The position numbers were made by a program, and so were the translations under genes. A stretch of DNA of 64,000 bases, taken from assembly GCA_947503715.1 (NCBI GenBank), contig CANNER010000004.1:186001-250000 (forward strand). The letters are read 5' to 3'. This document shows, one piece after another, positions 42,782 to 51,424 of the stretch. Position 1 is the first letter of the stretch, and each line of letters opens with the position of its first letter. This DNA is from an uncultured Caulobacterales bacterium. Its GTDB lineage: Bacteria > Pseudomonadota > Alphaproteobacteria > Caulobacterales > Maricaulaceae. Below the pieces are notes generated by a model that was given only the letters and a program-made list of their open reading frames with translations, searched no databases and had not been told where the DNA came from.

Positions 42782-43699
42782 ATGACCCTCAACATCGTTT
42801 TCATGGGCACGCCGGATTTTGCCGTGCCGTCCCTCGCCGAGATCATATCCTCGGGCCATAACGTTATTCGCGTCTACACGCAGCCGCCTCGTCGGGCGGG
42901 ACGCGGGAAACAACTGACCAAGTCCCCCGTCCATCAATTCGCGGAACTCATGGGTCTTCCGGTCGCGACGCCGGAGAGCTTTCGCAAATCGAAAGTCATT
43001 GACGAATTGGAAGAGCTAAACGCCGATGTCGCCTGCGTTGTGGCCTATGGTCAAATCCTACCACAGCGGGCCTTGGATGCACCGGAATATGGATGCTTGA
43101 ACCTTCACGGCTCCCTCCTCCCGCGCTGGCGGGGGGCCGCACCCGTGCAACGTGCCATTATGGCGGGGGATGCGCAGACGGGTGTGCAGATCATGCAAAT
43201 GGCTAAGGGCTTGGACACGGGCGACATCCTGCTCTCCGAAGCGACAGATATCCGCCCAACAGATACGGCAGAGACGCTTTCACAGCGCCTTTCCCAACTC
43301 GGTTCCCAAATGTGGCCGCGGGCACTTGGTGCCATTGAACGGGGCGCACTGACCCCGACACCCCAAACCGGCGAGGCGACTTACGCCCATAAAATAGAGA
43401 AATCCGAGGCGAGACTTGACTGGAGCCGCCCGGCGCGCGACCTTGAGTGCCACATTCGCGGTCTTGCGCCCTTTCCGGGCGCGTGGTGCGATATCGCGGG
43501 CAAGCGAGTGAAAGTCCATTTCGCGACGGTCGAAGACGCGCAGGGTGACCCCGGCGAAGTGCTGGATGACCGTCTTTTGATTGGATGCGGAGAACAGGCG
43601 CTTCGGCTGACCTCCATACAGCCTGCGGGGAAATCCCGCATGACGGCGGATGACTATTTACGCGGTACGACCTTTGCGGTCGGGACGCGACTTGATTGA
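42782..43699 (+). CDS. fmt: Methionyl-tRNA formyltransferase
   Basis: A 305-residue enzyme that formylates initiator Met-tRNA with 10-formyl-tetrahydrofolate. The N-terminal half carries FMGTPDFAVPSL, GRGKQLTKSPVHQFA and the catalytic region LNLHGSLLPRWRGAAPVQ, with Asn-His near residue 107. A C-terminal tRNA-binding domain follows (about 205-305). Length is normal. It lies in a run def, small ORF, fmt, 174-aa gene, truA. Confidence 0.97.
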   Translation: MTLNIVFMGTPDFAVPSLAEIISSGHNVIRVYTQPPRRAGRGKQLTKSPVHQFAELMGLPVATPESFRKSKVIDELEELNADVACVVAYGQILPQRALDAPEYGCLNLHGSLLPRWRGAAPVQRAIMAGDAQTGVQIMQMAKGLDTGDILLSEATDIRPTDTAETLSQRLSQLGSQMWPRALGAIERGALTPTPQTGEATYAHKIEKSEARLDWSRPARDLECHIRGLAPFPGAWCDIAGKRVKVHFATVEDAQGDPGEVLDDRLLIGCGEQALRLTSIQPAGKSRMTADDYLRGTTFAVGTRLD

Positions 43700-43711
43700 A
43701 AGAGAGATGAC

Positions 43712-44236
43712 ATGAAAATTCACGAAGAGGTCTATGAAGGCCACCTGATCCGCGCGAATGATACCGCCGCGATGGTATTTATTGACGGGTCCAAAAATCT
43801 GGAAACGAAATTCCGGGCGATTTCGCTCGAAGACGCCCTGACACAATCCAAGGCTTGGATTGACGAAAAAACGCAGGAACGCAAAGCGGACCGTCGCCAA
43901 GCCCATATCGGGACGGTCGAGGGCTATACCGAAATTCTGGGCATTACGAAGATGAGCAAGGCCCGTCGCCTGATGCTCGTCGCCCATCGCCGCGCAGAAG
44001 ACCGCAAGATGACTCCGGCGGAATTAGCCGAAGCCGCGGGCTGGAAAACACAGGCCTCTGCCAATACGCATTATGCCAAATTAGGTAAGGAAGTGGCCGA
44101 ACATCTCGGCCTTGAAATTGATGGCACGGACAAGGAAGCTTGGACCTCCGCGCTGGCAAAACTCGACGAGGAAACGGGCGAGTTGCAAATGCACGAAGAA
44201 GTTGCCGAAGCCATGGACCGTTTGAACATCGGCTGA
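43712..44236 (+). CDS. Hypothetical protein between fmt and truA
   Basis: I do not recognise this 174-residue protein. An N-terminal segment (1-60) has alternating strands and then a charged helix [17 protein letters not shown]; residues 90-150 look like a helix-turn-helix ([35 protein letters not shown]). That second part resembles modules in some restriction-related and DNA-binding proteins. It has a GAGAG-type ribosome site and sits 13 bases after fmt and 13 before truA, so it is in the operon. Confidence 0.7.
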   Translation: MKIHEEVYEGHLIRANDTAAMVFIDGSKNLETKFRAISLEDALTQSKAWIDEKTQERKADRRQAHIGTVEGYTEILGITKMSKARRLMLVAHRRAEDRKMTPAELAEAAGWKTQASANTHYAKLGKEVAEHLGLEIDGTDKEAWTSALAKLDEETGELQMHEEVAEAMDRLNIG

Positions 44237-44249
44237 CAGCTCTCGCCAC

Positions 44250-44987
44250 ATGGCCCGTTTCAAACTCACAATCGAATATGATGGCGGCCCGTTTCAGGGC
44301 TGGCAGCGACAGGACCATGCACCCACAGTGCAGGGCGAACTGGAAGCTGCGGGGGCCAAAATCAATGGCGGCCCCGTCACCGTCTATGGTTCCGGCCGAA
44401 CGGATAGCGGCGTCCACGCCCTCGCCCAGATTGCGCATGTCGATTTCGACAAGGCCCTGCGCGCGGATCAGGTTCGCGACGCTTTGAACTTTCATTTGGG
44501 CAAAGCGCCAATCTCCGTGCTGGCGGCAGAAGAGGTCGACGACGAATTCCACGCCCGGTTCGACGCGGTAGAACGCCGCTATCTCTTTCGCATCGTTGAC
44601 CGCCGTCCCCGCCTCGCGCTGGACCGCGGACGCGTTTGGCGAGTTCCCGTAAAATTGGACGTCGACGCGATGCAGATGGCGGCGCAAGAACTCATCGGCC
44701 AGCACGACTTCACGACATTCCGCGACGGGCAATGCCAAGCCAAAAGCCCCGTCAAAACACTGGACGAAGCGCGGGTCATTCGCGCCGGCCATGAAGTCCA
44801 TCTCCATTTTCGTGCGCGATCCTTCCTGCACAAACAAGTTCGCAGCTTTACAGGCAGCCTCGTCGAAGTCGGGCTGGGGAAATGGGATGCGGAAGATATG
44901 CGACTGGCACTGGAGGCCCGTGACCGCAGAGAATGCGGGCCGGTCTCCCCGCCGGACGGGCTCTACCTTGTCGAGGTCGTCTATTAG
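44250..44987 (+). CDS. truA: tRNA pseudouridine(38-40) synthase
   Basis: A 245-residue enzyme that makes pseudouridine in the anticodon stem of tRNAs. The catalytic Asp lies in [14 protein letters not shown] near residue 52, and the N-terminal [10 protein letters not shown] and the late [19 protein letters not shown] are family segments. Length is typical. The stop overlaps the convergent membrane-protein gene by four bases. Confidence 0.97.
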   Translation: MARFKLTIEYDGGPFQGWQRQDHAPTVQGELEAAGAKINGGPVTVYGSGRTDSGVHALAQIAHVDFDKALRADQVRDALNFHLGKAPISVLAAEEVDDEFHARFDAVERRYLFRIVDRRPRLALDRGRVWRVPVKLDVDAMQMAAQELIGQHDFTTFRDGQCQAKSPVKTLDEARVIRAGHEVHLHFRARSFLHKQVRSFTGSLVEVGLGKWDAEDMRLALEARDRRECGPVSPPDGLYLVEVVY

Positions 44988-45544
44988 CGGCTGATTGACA
45001 ATTGCACGAAGGTTAGACCGACCGCGACGATCACGCAGGCAATGAGAATGGCCGTGCCCCAATTAAATCCGGCGACCTTTTGTGTCAGGCGGATATCGAT
45101 TGCCAAGAGACCGAGATAGGCCGAAAATGCGACGCCATTGGCCGCTGCAAAAGGCAGAATGTCCAAAGCGACCAATCCAAAACAGGCGCCTGTTAGAACG
45201 GACAACCAGAACACCGCCCAGTTCCGCGTGATGATCCAAGGCCGCGTGCGGTCCATTTTCTCCAAAATCATCGCAATGAGATAGGCCATGGCGGGGAAAG
45301 AAAAGAGCCAGAGCCCGACCGTTATGACGAAAGGTAAGAGCTGCGGCGAGGCGACTTCGGCGTCCAGCACCCTCGCCCGTTCAATCTGGATACCTTGCGC
45401 GACCATCCAGAGCGGGAGCAGACTACCCGCCAGACAGATAAAACTGACCTTCAATCCCTTACGCGAGAGATCGAAATAACTTTCCCAATCCGGCCAGGTG
45501 CCGAGAACGGCAAAGGTGCCGAGGAGAGACTTGAACGGGTTCAT
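44984..45544 (-). CDS. Membrane protein of unknown function
   Basis: A 186-residue protein with about five membrane segments (residues 33-50, 70-92, 108-125, 128-148, 162-182). There are no charged catalytic motifs. I do not recognise the family. It is convergent with truA and divergent from the cupin gene; it starts at ATG 45544. Confidence 0.7.
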   Translation of the reverse strand: MNPFKSLLGTFAVLGTWPDWESYFDLSRKGLKVSFICLAGSLLPLWMVAQGIQIERARVLDAEVASPQLLPFVITVGLWLFSFPAMAYLIAMILEKMDRTRPWIITRNWAVFWLSVLTGACFGLVALDILPFAAANGVAFSAYLGLLAIDIRLTQKVAGFNWGTAILIACVIVAVGLTFVQLSISR

Positions 45545-45589
45545 GCCCGCCGTTTAAGGGAGGGACGGAACCACATCAAGGAGGGCGAC

Positions 45590-46063
45590 ATGCCGAAACT
45601 GGACTTGAACACAATTGAGCCACGCATTGGCAGTGATTATCCCGCGCCCTTTGACGCCCCTTGCAAAATTAGATCAGGCCTGCGCCTGTCTGATGCGGGC
45701 GGGCTGACGCAATTCGGGGCGAACCTCATCACGCTGCCGCCCGATGCGTGGAGTTCGCAACGGCATCATCATTCGGCAGAGGATGAGATTGTCTGCATTC
45801 TCTCCGGCCATCCGACACTTTACGAAGACGGCGAAGGTATTCCCCTCTCGCCCGGTGACGTGACCGTTCACCCGATGGGCGACGGGATCGGACACCATAT
45901 GAAGAACGAGACGGAGGCTGATGTCACCTTCCTCGTCATCGGTGGCCGCAATCCGGAAACGGATCATGCGGTCTATCCGGATATCGACCTGGACCTGCCC
46001 GCGAACGGAACGGCGAAACGGGTTTATCAGCGAAAAGGTGGGGCGGTTTATGAAGGTGGGTGA
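45590..46063 (+). CDS. Cupin-domain protein
   Basis: A 157-residue single-domain cupin. The metal-binding first motif is RHHHSAEDEIVCILSG (His-His-His and Glu), and the second is GIGHHMKNETEADVTFLVIGG. A strong AAGGAGGG site seven bases before ATG 45590 sets the start; a longer frame from 45395 overlaps the divergent gene. The reaction is unknown; similar proteins bind metals or small sugars. It is followed by an 830-bp gene-free interval. Confidence 0.85.
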   Translation: MPKLDLNTIEPRIGSDYPAPFDAPCKIRSGLRLSDAGGLTQFGANLITLPPDAWSSQRHHHSAEDEIVCILSGHPTLYEDGEGIPLSPGDVTVHPMGDGIGHHMKNETEADVTFLVIGGRNPETDHAVYPDIDLDLPANGTAKRVYQRKGGAVYEGG

Positions 46064-46134
46064 GATTGATGCTGTTTTTCGTCAATCCACTATTGCGGCA
46101 AACTTAATCCCCACCTTCGGCTTTACCACCAAAC

Positions 46135-46161
46135 TGTCACCCCGGCCCCCGAGCCGGGGCC
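46135..46161 (+). repeat. GC-rich palindromic repeat, first copy
   Basis: TGTCACCCCGGCC followed by CCCGAGCCGGGGCC: CCCCGGC pairs with GCCGGGG around a six-base loop. It resembles dispersed CCCGGC-type palindromic repeats of alphaproteobacteria. It lies 72 bases downstream of the cupin stop and could also act as a transcription stop. Confidence 0.65.
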
Positions 46162-46203
46162 TTTGTAGAATGAGATGAATGCGGAGATCGCGTGTTAATG
46201 GGA

Positions 46204-46222
46204 CTTTGCGCCGAGCGCAAAG
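46204..46222. repeat. Perfect 8-bp hairpin CTTTGCGC/GCGCAAAG
   Basis: Eight paired bases around a three-base CGA loop, placed between the two inverted GC-rich palindromic repeats. The spacing suggests a compound element of two repeats with a linker. Confidence 0.6.
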
Positions 46223-46227
46223 CTAAA

Positions 46228-46253
46228 GGTCCCGGCTCAAGGCCGGGATGACA
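46228..46253 (-). repeat. GC-rich palindromic repeat, second copy, inverted
   Basis: GGTCCCGGCTCAAGGCCGGGATGACA; its reverse complement matches the first copy (TGTCAnCCCGGCCnnnAGCCGGGnCC) except in the loop and a flanking base. The inverted arrangement with the first copy resembles a REP-pair element. Confidence 0.65.
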
Positions 46254-46558
46254 TGGGAGAGTGGCGCAAAGACTGGGCCGTCAGTCCCCAATTATAAAGA
46301 GAATAATTCCCACCTGTAAAAGCTATGTCATATTAACTCTCGTTCTTTCAGACACGGGACAGATTAGCGCTTTCTGATCGGTCTGGAGGACGGTGGGGTT
46401 GAGCAGCTTGGATTTAAGTCCCAAGCCTGTGCCGGGCCTATCACTGTTCGAGAGCCGACCGGCAGGTCGGGCTGAATATTTCGTATTTACAACACGATCT
46501 GTTCAGTCAGGCACTGACTCCGGGGGCATAATACGGGCCGTCGTGATATAAACCACCG

Positions 46559-46628
46559 CCGCAGGGTCACACCCGCGTAAAACAGAGTTATTATCTTCGG
46601 TACTCCGTCGCGAGTGCTGACCCTGCGG
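46559..46628. repeat. Long hairpin in the convergent interval
   Basis: CCGCAGGGTCA pairs with TGACCCTGCGG, and inside them CACCCGCG pairs with CGCGAGTG with one mismatch and one offset base, giving about 18 paired positions around a 31-base loop. No T-run follows on either strand. Confidence 0.6.
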
Positions 46629-46893
46629 GCCGTCCCGCTTAATAATTGAAGGCCTCGCTGACCCCCAGATGGGCAGTCGCAGATTATGCTTGGCTAAAGA
46701 TTATCACTGTAAGTTTAGTTTTGTCATTGTCCGACTTGTTCGGACGACCCACTCGCATAGACTATCGTAAACTGACGAAGTTTTAGATCGCATCCGCCAC
46801 TCGAATGCGAATGGATCCCCCCGGTCGAGCCGGAGGATAACAAAAAGAAACAGAGATAGGAGTCTTATTTAATTAAACACTCGCAGTGTCCAA

Positions 46894-47496
46894 TTACTCC
46901 GCAGCTGCAACTTTCTCCGGCAGTGCGCAGAAAATACCCGTTGGACCGTGCATGCAATAGCCTTGCGGGTTCTTGGCAAGATATTGCTGATGGCTGTCTT
47001 CCGCCGCGTAATAGACATCCGGCACGGTGCGGAGTTCCGTCGTGATCGGGCGGCCGTAAGCCTCGCCGTAACGCACGACCGCGTCTTTCGCCGCGCTCAT
47101 CTGGGCGTCGGAATAGGTGTAGATCGCACTGCGATATTGCGGGCCGACATCATTGCCCTGACGGTTGCCCTGGGTCGGGTCGTGATGTTCGAAAAAGACT
47201 TTGAGCAATTCTTCGTAACTGACCACGGAGGGATCAAAGACGACATGGCACATTTCCGCATGACCCGTCCGGCCCGTGCAGACAGCGCGGTAATCCGGGT
47301 CCGCCGTGTGACCGCCGGAATAACCGACGCTTGTCACATGCACGCCGTCCAGTTTCCACAGGATGCGTTCCGCGCCCCAGAAACACCCAAAGCCGAATTG
47401 GGCCTGTTCCATTCCGTTGGGCAATGCCGCGAACATATCGCGTCCATTGACGAAATGTTTTGAATTTTTGCAAAGGCGCGTGTTCATCATGACCAT
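46894..47496 (-). CDS. msrA: Peptide-methionine (S)-S-oxide reductase MsrA
   Basis: A 200-residue repair enzyme that reduces methionine sulfoxide in proteins. The nucleophile C38 is in FGFGCFWGAE; GYSGGHTADPDYRAVCTGRTGHAE and GNDVGPQYRSAIY are conserved family parts. The resolving Cys is probably C181 in GYCMHGPTG. The first 25 residues are an extension of the kind seen in many alphaproteobacterial MsrA. It lies one base downstream of the N-formylglutamate amidohydrolase gene. Confidence 0.95.
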   Translation of the reverse strand: MVMMNTRLCKNSKHFVNGRDMFAALPNGMEQAQFGFGCFWGAERILWKLDGVHVTSVGYSGGHTADPDYRAVCTGRTGHAEMCHVVFDPSVVSYEELLKVFFEHHDPTQGNRQGNDVGPQYRSAIYTYSDAQMSAAKDAVVRYGEAYGRPITTELRTVPDVYYAAEDSHQQYLAKNPQGYCMHGPTGIFCALPEKVAAAE

Positions 47497-47497
47497 A

Positions 47498-48223
47498 TCA
47501 GGCTCCCATCATCGGTTCGAGCGCGTCGCCCAGAATGGAGACCATTCGCGCAACACCCTGTTGATCACCGATGTGGTCCTGCCGGATTTCGATTGCAAGA
47601 TGCGGCAAATTGCGCGGGGAAACATGCGTATCGACCGTATGGTTGAGGTCATAGGCGGAATAAGGTTTGTTCACGCCAATAGACAATTCGGGCGCCAGCT
47701 CGCTCAGCCGCGTCTGAAAAACCTCTGCTGTTTCAATATCATCTTTGACAAGCAAGCCAAAATTTACGGCGCGGAAGTCCCCCAAATTAGGCTTGGGTGT
47801 GAAGGAATGCACGGAAATGGTCAGCGGGTTGTCCTGCTGATCCAGTGCCGCGCTCAAGGCATTGTGATAGGGGCGGTACAGCGTCTCAATCCGTTCTTCC
47901 CTCACCGCCGCGGTGACGTTCGCATTGCTGGGAATGTCGGTGCCGTCGGAAAATTCGGGAATCAGGCTCTCATTCTCGAGGCCTCTATTCGGGTCAATCA
48001 GAAGGCGCGAGAAGCCCGCGACGATACCGGTATTTCCGAAACGTGCGCAAAGCCCGCGAATGACGGCTTCCGTACCGATATCCCACGCAATGTGCCGCGT
48101 CAGGTCATCGCCCGACAGGCCAAGATTATCGTAGCGCGCGGGAATAAACTTCGACGCATGATCCCCGAAAAGAAAGAGCGGCACGGATGTGTCGCCCGGA
48201 ATGTGATGGAAAGGTTCGGACAT
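47498..48223 (-). CDS. N-formylglutamate amidohydrolase-family protein
   Basis: A 241-residue metal-dependent hydrolase of the N-formylglutamate amidohydrolase family, which releases formate from N-formylglutamate in histidine degradation or acts on related amides. FGDHASKFIP near residue 18, HIAWDIGTEAV near 44, GFSRLLIDPNR near 69 and SVHSFTP near 138 are family segments. No hut genes are nearby, so the substrate may differ. It is followed by msrA one base later. Confidence 0.88.
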   Translation of the reverse strand: MSEPFHHIPGDTSVPLFLFGDHASKFIPARYDNLGLSGDDLTRHIAWDIGTEAVIRGLCARFGNTGIVAGFSRLLIDPNRGLENESLIPEFSDGTDIPSNANVTAAVREERIETLYRPYHNALSAALDQQDNPLTISVHSFTPKPNLGDFRAVNFGLLVKDDIETAEVFQTRLSELAPELSIGVNKPYSAYDLNHTVDTHVSPRNLPHLAIEIRQDHIGDQQGVARMVSILGDALEPMMGA

Positions 48224-48290
48224 AGAGGAGGCGGTTTAGTCGGGATTGTAACGAATGGCTAGTCACGGAATTGCATCGGATACAGAGGCG

Positions 48291-49418
48291 TTAAAATCCC
48301 ATTTTCGTCTCTGCGACCAGCATATCGACGACTGCGTTGAACGCATCGCGTTTGCGGAGGCCCGCCGTTCGGGCCTGCTCATAGGTTGCGAGCTGGCGGC
48401 AGGCGGAACTGCCACGTTCGAGAATATTGCGCGCGTTCTCGACCTCGGTCAGACAGCCCAGCGCATCCGCATCCTCGGATATCCACGCGATCAATTCTTC
48501 GAGAATTTCAGAATAGGGCACGGCCTTGCCGCTACCGAAATCGATGAGGTCCCCTGTCACACCATGCCGTTGCGCCATCCAGCGGTTTTCGGAAATCAGG
48601 AAAGCCGGATAGACTCGCCATTTCATATTATCTTCCTTCAGCCGCAGCAGCCTGCGCGTCAGGGATTGGTAAATCGCCGTCACGGTCATGGCATCATCCA
48701 GACGCGTGCAGACATCGCAGACACGCATTTCCAGCGTCGGGAATTTTGCGCTGGGACGGATGTCCCACCAAATTTTGGACGAATCCTCGATCGCGCCCGT
48801 CATAACGATGGCATCGATGAGGCGCTGATATTCGGCAAAGCTGTCAATCGCTTCGGGAATGCCCGTGCGCGGCATGCCGTCAAAGACCGAAAGACGGTAG
48901 GACTTCATCCCCATGGGCTGGCTCTCCCAAAAGGGCGAGCTGGTCGTCAGGGCGAGCATATGGGGCAGGAAATAGCGGATCTGGTTCTGCACATCGATCC
49001 GGTGTTCGGGATTTTCCAAACCGACATGGACGTGCATGCCGCAAATCATCATGCGGCGGATGGCCCCCTGCATATCATTATCGAGCTGCTCATAACGTTC
49101 GCCTTCCGTGGGGCGCTGACGCTTCCACGGGGTGAAGGGATGGGTCGACGCCGCCATGAGCGCCATGCCCATATCCTCGGCAATGCGCGAAATCTCGCCG
49201 CGCATATTCGCGATTTGATCTTTTGCATCGGCAACGGTGTCGCAAATATCGGTCGCGATTTCGATCTGACAGCGCAGAAATTCCGGTGTGACACGCTCGC
49301 CAATCGCGGCTTTGCAGGCTTTGAAAAAGCCCTTGGGCGGATTGCCCATGACATTGCGCGTGACGGGATTGACGAGAAGGTATTCCTCCTCGACGCCAAG
49401 TGTAAGCTTCTCAACCAT
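48291..49418 (-). CDS. Carboxylate-amine ligase, YbdK/GCS2 type
   Basis: A 375-residue ATP-dependent ligase of the glutamate-cysteine ligase 2 family (YbdK type), with weak gamma-glutamyl-cysteine ligase activity in relatives. The N-terminus LTLGVEEEYLLVNPVT is the typical opening; MICGMHVHVGLENPE near 130, WWDIRPSAKFPTLEMRVCD near 225 and TGDLIDF are conserved. A long open frame on the opposite strand is a shadow. Confidence 0.92.
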   Translation of the reverse strand: MVEKLTLGVEEEYLLVNPVTRNVMGNPPKGFFKACKAAIGERVTPEFLRCQIEIATDICDTVADAKDQIANMRGEISRIAEDMGMALMAASTHPFTPWKRQRPTEGERYEQLDNDMQGAIRRMMICGMHVHVGLENPEHRIDVQNQIRYFLPHMLALTTSSPFWESQPMGMKSYRLSVFDGMPRTGIPEAIDSFAEYQRLIDAIVMTGAIEDSSKIWWDIRPSAKFPTLEMRVCDVCTRLDDAMTVTAIYQSLTRRLLRLKEDNMKWRVYPAFLISENRWMAQRHGVTGDLIDFGSGKAVPYSEILEELIAWISEDADALGCLTEVENARNILERGSSACRQLATYEQARTAGLRKRDAFNAVVDMLVAETKMGF

Positions 49419-49549
49419 AAGCCACAGGGGTAACAGGGAGTCAGAACCTATGTAAAGGGCGGACGAAAAGGGTTGCGCCCGACGCGGGGTGCGCTATATC
49501 GCGGCCCTTATCGAATACCGCTCATTCGATAGAACGTTTTGCCTGCTAG

Positions 49550-49640
49550 GGTGAGGTGGCCGAGTGGTTTAAGGCGCACGCTTGGAAAGCGTGTTTAGGT
49601 TTGTAGCCTAACGTGGGTTCGAATCCCATCCTCACCTCCA
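49550..49640 (+). tRNA. tRNA-Ser(GGA)
   Basis: A 91-base type II tRNA. Acceptor GGTGAGG/CCTCACC, anticodon arm CACGC-TTGGAAA-GCGTG with anticodon GGA, a long variable arm (TTAGGTTTGTAGCCTAA), T-arm with TTCGAAT and an encoded CCA. It stands free between the carboxylate-amine ligase and the Nudix gene. Confidence 0.96.
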
Positions 49641-49682
49641 GTGGCTCTTCCCCCGACACAATCAGACTGCTAACGGCGCGTT

Positions 49683-50252
49683 ATGAAACTCCCCCGCAAA
49701 CCCTTCGCTTGGACGCTGCGTGAGCGTCGCTCGGCTTTTGAAAATCCGTGGATGGATGTGCAGGTCATCGACTCGTTGGACCCAAACGGTAAGCCTGCGG
49801 ATTATGCGCTCGTCCATTTTAAAAATCTGGCGGTCGGCATCGTGCCTTATGAGGACGATCACATCTGGATTGTCGGGCAGAGCCGTGTTGGGTTCAAGAG
49901 TTATAGCTGGGAGATTGCCGCGGGTGGCGGGAGTTTTGATGACCCGCCGGAACTGGCGGCGGCGCGGGAATTGAAAGAGGAAACGGGATTTACGGCCAAA
50001 ACATTCACGCCGATCATCAAGATGGAAACGTCTAATTCTGTCACGGATGAGCGCGCGATAATCTTCCTCGCGACAGGCCTCACCCCCGGCGAGACGGAGC
50101 ATGAGAGCAGCGAGGATATTTCAGTGATGAAGATCAGTCTGGACGATGCTATTGCCGCCGTGGAAGCAGGCGAAATCCGGCATTCGCTCGGCGTAGCAGC
50201 GATTTACAAACTGGCGCTGATGCGGGCGGCGGGCGAGCTTGACGGTCTGTAA
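49683..50252 (+). CDS. Nudix hydrolase, ADP-ribose pyrophosphatase-like
   Basis: A 189-residue Nudix-fold hydrolase. The box reads GGGSFDDPPELAAARELKEE then TGF; the residue seven before the RE pair is Asp instead of the usual Glu, while the catalytic RELKEETG is intact. The length and N-terminal half resemble ADP-ribose or nucleoside-diphosphate-sugar pyrophosphatases. Its stop overlaps the start of the next gene by one base. Confidence 0.9.
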   Translation: MKLPRKPFAWTLRERRSAFENPWMDVQVIDSLDPNGKPADYALVHFKNLAVGIVPYEDDHIWIVGQSRVGFKSYSWEIAAGGGSFDDPPELAAARELKEETGFTAKTFTPIIKMETSNSVTDERAIIFLATGLTPGETEHESSEDISVMKISLDDAIAAVEAGEIRHSLGVAAIYKLALMRAAGELDGL

Positions 50253-51424
50253 TGGATTATGATGTCGTCATTATCGGCGCAGGTGCGGCGGGCATGATGT
50301 GCGGCGCGGTGGCCGGACGACGCGGGAAGTCGGTTGTCCTGTTGGACCATGCGAAAAAACCGGGTGAGAAAATCCGGATCAGTGGCGGCGGGCGGTGCAA
50401 CTTCACCAATCTCTATTGCGGGCCGGAGAATTTTATTTCTGAGAATGAACATTTCGCGAAATCCGCCTTAGCCCGATATACGCAATGGGATTTCATAGCA
50501 TTGGTCGAAAAATACGGCATCAGGTGGCACGAGAAGACTAAAGGACAGCTCTTCTGCGATAATAGCTCCCAACAGATCATCGATATGCTCGTCAAAGAAT
50601 GTGAGAACGCAGGCAATGAATTACGTCTCGGCACAGAGGTCATGGGCGTGGAAAAATTGGGCGATGGATTTGCTGTCACAACCCCCACACAGACAATCGC
50701 TTGCGCCAATGTGGTCATGGCCTGTGGTGGCCCCTCCATTCCAAAAATGGGCGCGACGGGATTTGGGTATAAGATCGCCGAACAATTCGGATTGAACATA
50801 GTCAGGACCGAACCCGCTCTCGTCCCGCTGACCTTTACCGATCAACTCAAGGAACCGATTGCCGCGCTCTCCGGCATGAGTGTTGACGCGCGGATTACCA
50901 ATGACCGCGCGACATTTGATGAAGCGCTGCTATTCACCCATCGCGGATTATCAGGCCCCGCAGTCTTACAAATCAGCTCATACTGGCGGTCGGGCGAAGC
51001 CATTACAGTTGACATGAATCCGGGACGCGACACGCTGACAGAATTGCGAGAGGCGAAAGACACGACGCCCAAACTCTCGCCGGAAAAATGGCTCAACTCT
51101 CATATTCCCGCGCGCCTCGCCGCGCATTTGGCGCAGGACATTAATTACACACGTCTTGCTGATATGCCGGATCGCGAAATCCAGAACCTCGCGCTGCAAG
51201 TCTCAGCCTGGCACATCCGCCCTGCCGGAACGGAGGGCTACCGCAAGGCCGAAGTCACGCGCGGCGGTGTGGATACGGATGAGCTGTCCTCCAAAACGAT
51301 GGAAGCAAAATCGGTGAGCGGGCTCTATTTCATCGGCGAGGTTGTTGATGTGACGGGCCATCTCGGCGGGCACAATTTCCAATGGGCCTGGGCCAGTGGG
51401 GTGGCGTGTGGGGAAGCGATTTAA
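50252..51424 (+). CDS. BaiN/HI0933-type FAD-dependent oxidoreductase
   Basis: A 390-residue flavoprotein. It opens with the FAD-binding YDVVIIGAGAAGMM, followed by KIRISGGGRCNFTNL, the family signature, and ends with LYFIGEVVDVTGHLGGHNFQWAWASG. This matches the BaiN/RdsA and HI0933 group; the native reaction is not established. The TAATG junction with the Nudix gene indicates coupling. It ends four bases inside the convergent permease gene. Confidence 0.92.
   Translation: MDYDVVIIGAGAAGMMCGAVAGRRGKSVVLLDHAKKPGEKIRISGGGRCNFTNLYCGPENFISENEHFAKSALARYTQWDFIALVEKYGIRWHEKTKGQLFCDNSSQQIIDMLVKECENAGNELRLGTEVMGVEKLGDGFAVTTPTQTIACANVVMACGGPSIPKMGATGFGYKIAEQFGLNIVRTEPALVPLTFTDQLKEPIAALSGMSVDARITNDRATFDEALLFTHRGLSGPAVLQISSYWRSGEAITVDMNPGRDTLTELREAKDTTPKLSPEKWLNSHIPARLAAHLAQDINYTRLADMPDREIQNLALQVSAWHIRPAGTEGYRKAEVTRGGVDTDELSSKTMEAKSVSGLYFIGEVVDVTGHLGGHNFQWAWASGVACGEAI

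Larger units (their letters stand above)
46064..46893. other. 830-bp convergent gene-free interval with strong hairpins
   Basis: No gene is supported here, between the converging cupin and msrA genes. It holds an inverted pair of CCCGG-rich repeats (46135-46161 and 46228-46253), a perfect hairpin between them (46204-46222) and a long hairpin with 11 paired bases at its base (46559-46628). Shorter stems lie around 46450-46473, 46505-46519 and 46727-46744. A structured RNA gene or decayed DNA would both fit. It lacks the tag sequence and T-loop I would expect for tmRNA. Confidence 0.5.

Noticed and set aside
43944-45062. Long 372-codon minus-strand open frame
   Set aside because: It lies opposite truA, which is unmistakable; the frame is a codon-bias shadow.
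46064-46893. tmRNA (ssrA) as an explanation of the gene-free interval
   Set aside because: I found no proteolysis-tag reading frame of the alphaproteobacterial kind, no proper T-arm and no CCA end on either strand.
48255-49433. Long 392-codon plus-strand open frame
   Set aside because: It runs antisense to the carboxylate-amine ligase gene, which has clear family motifs; its own translation has no domain and odd composition.
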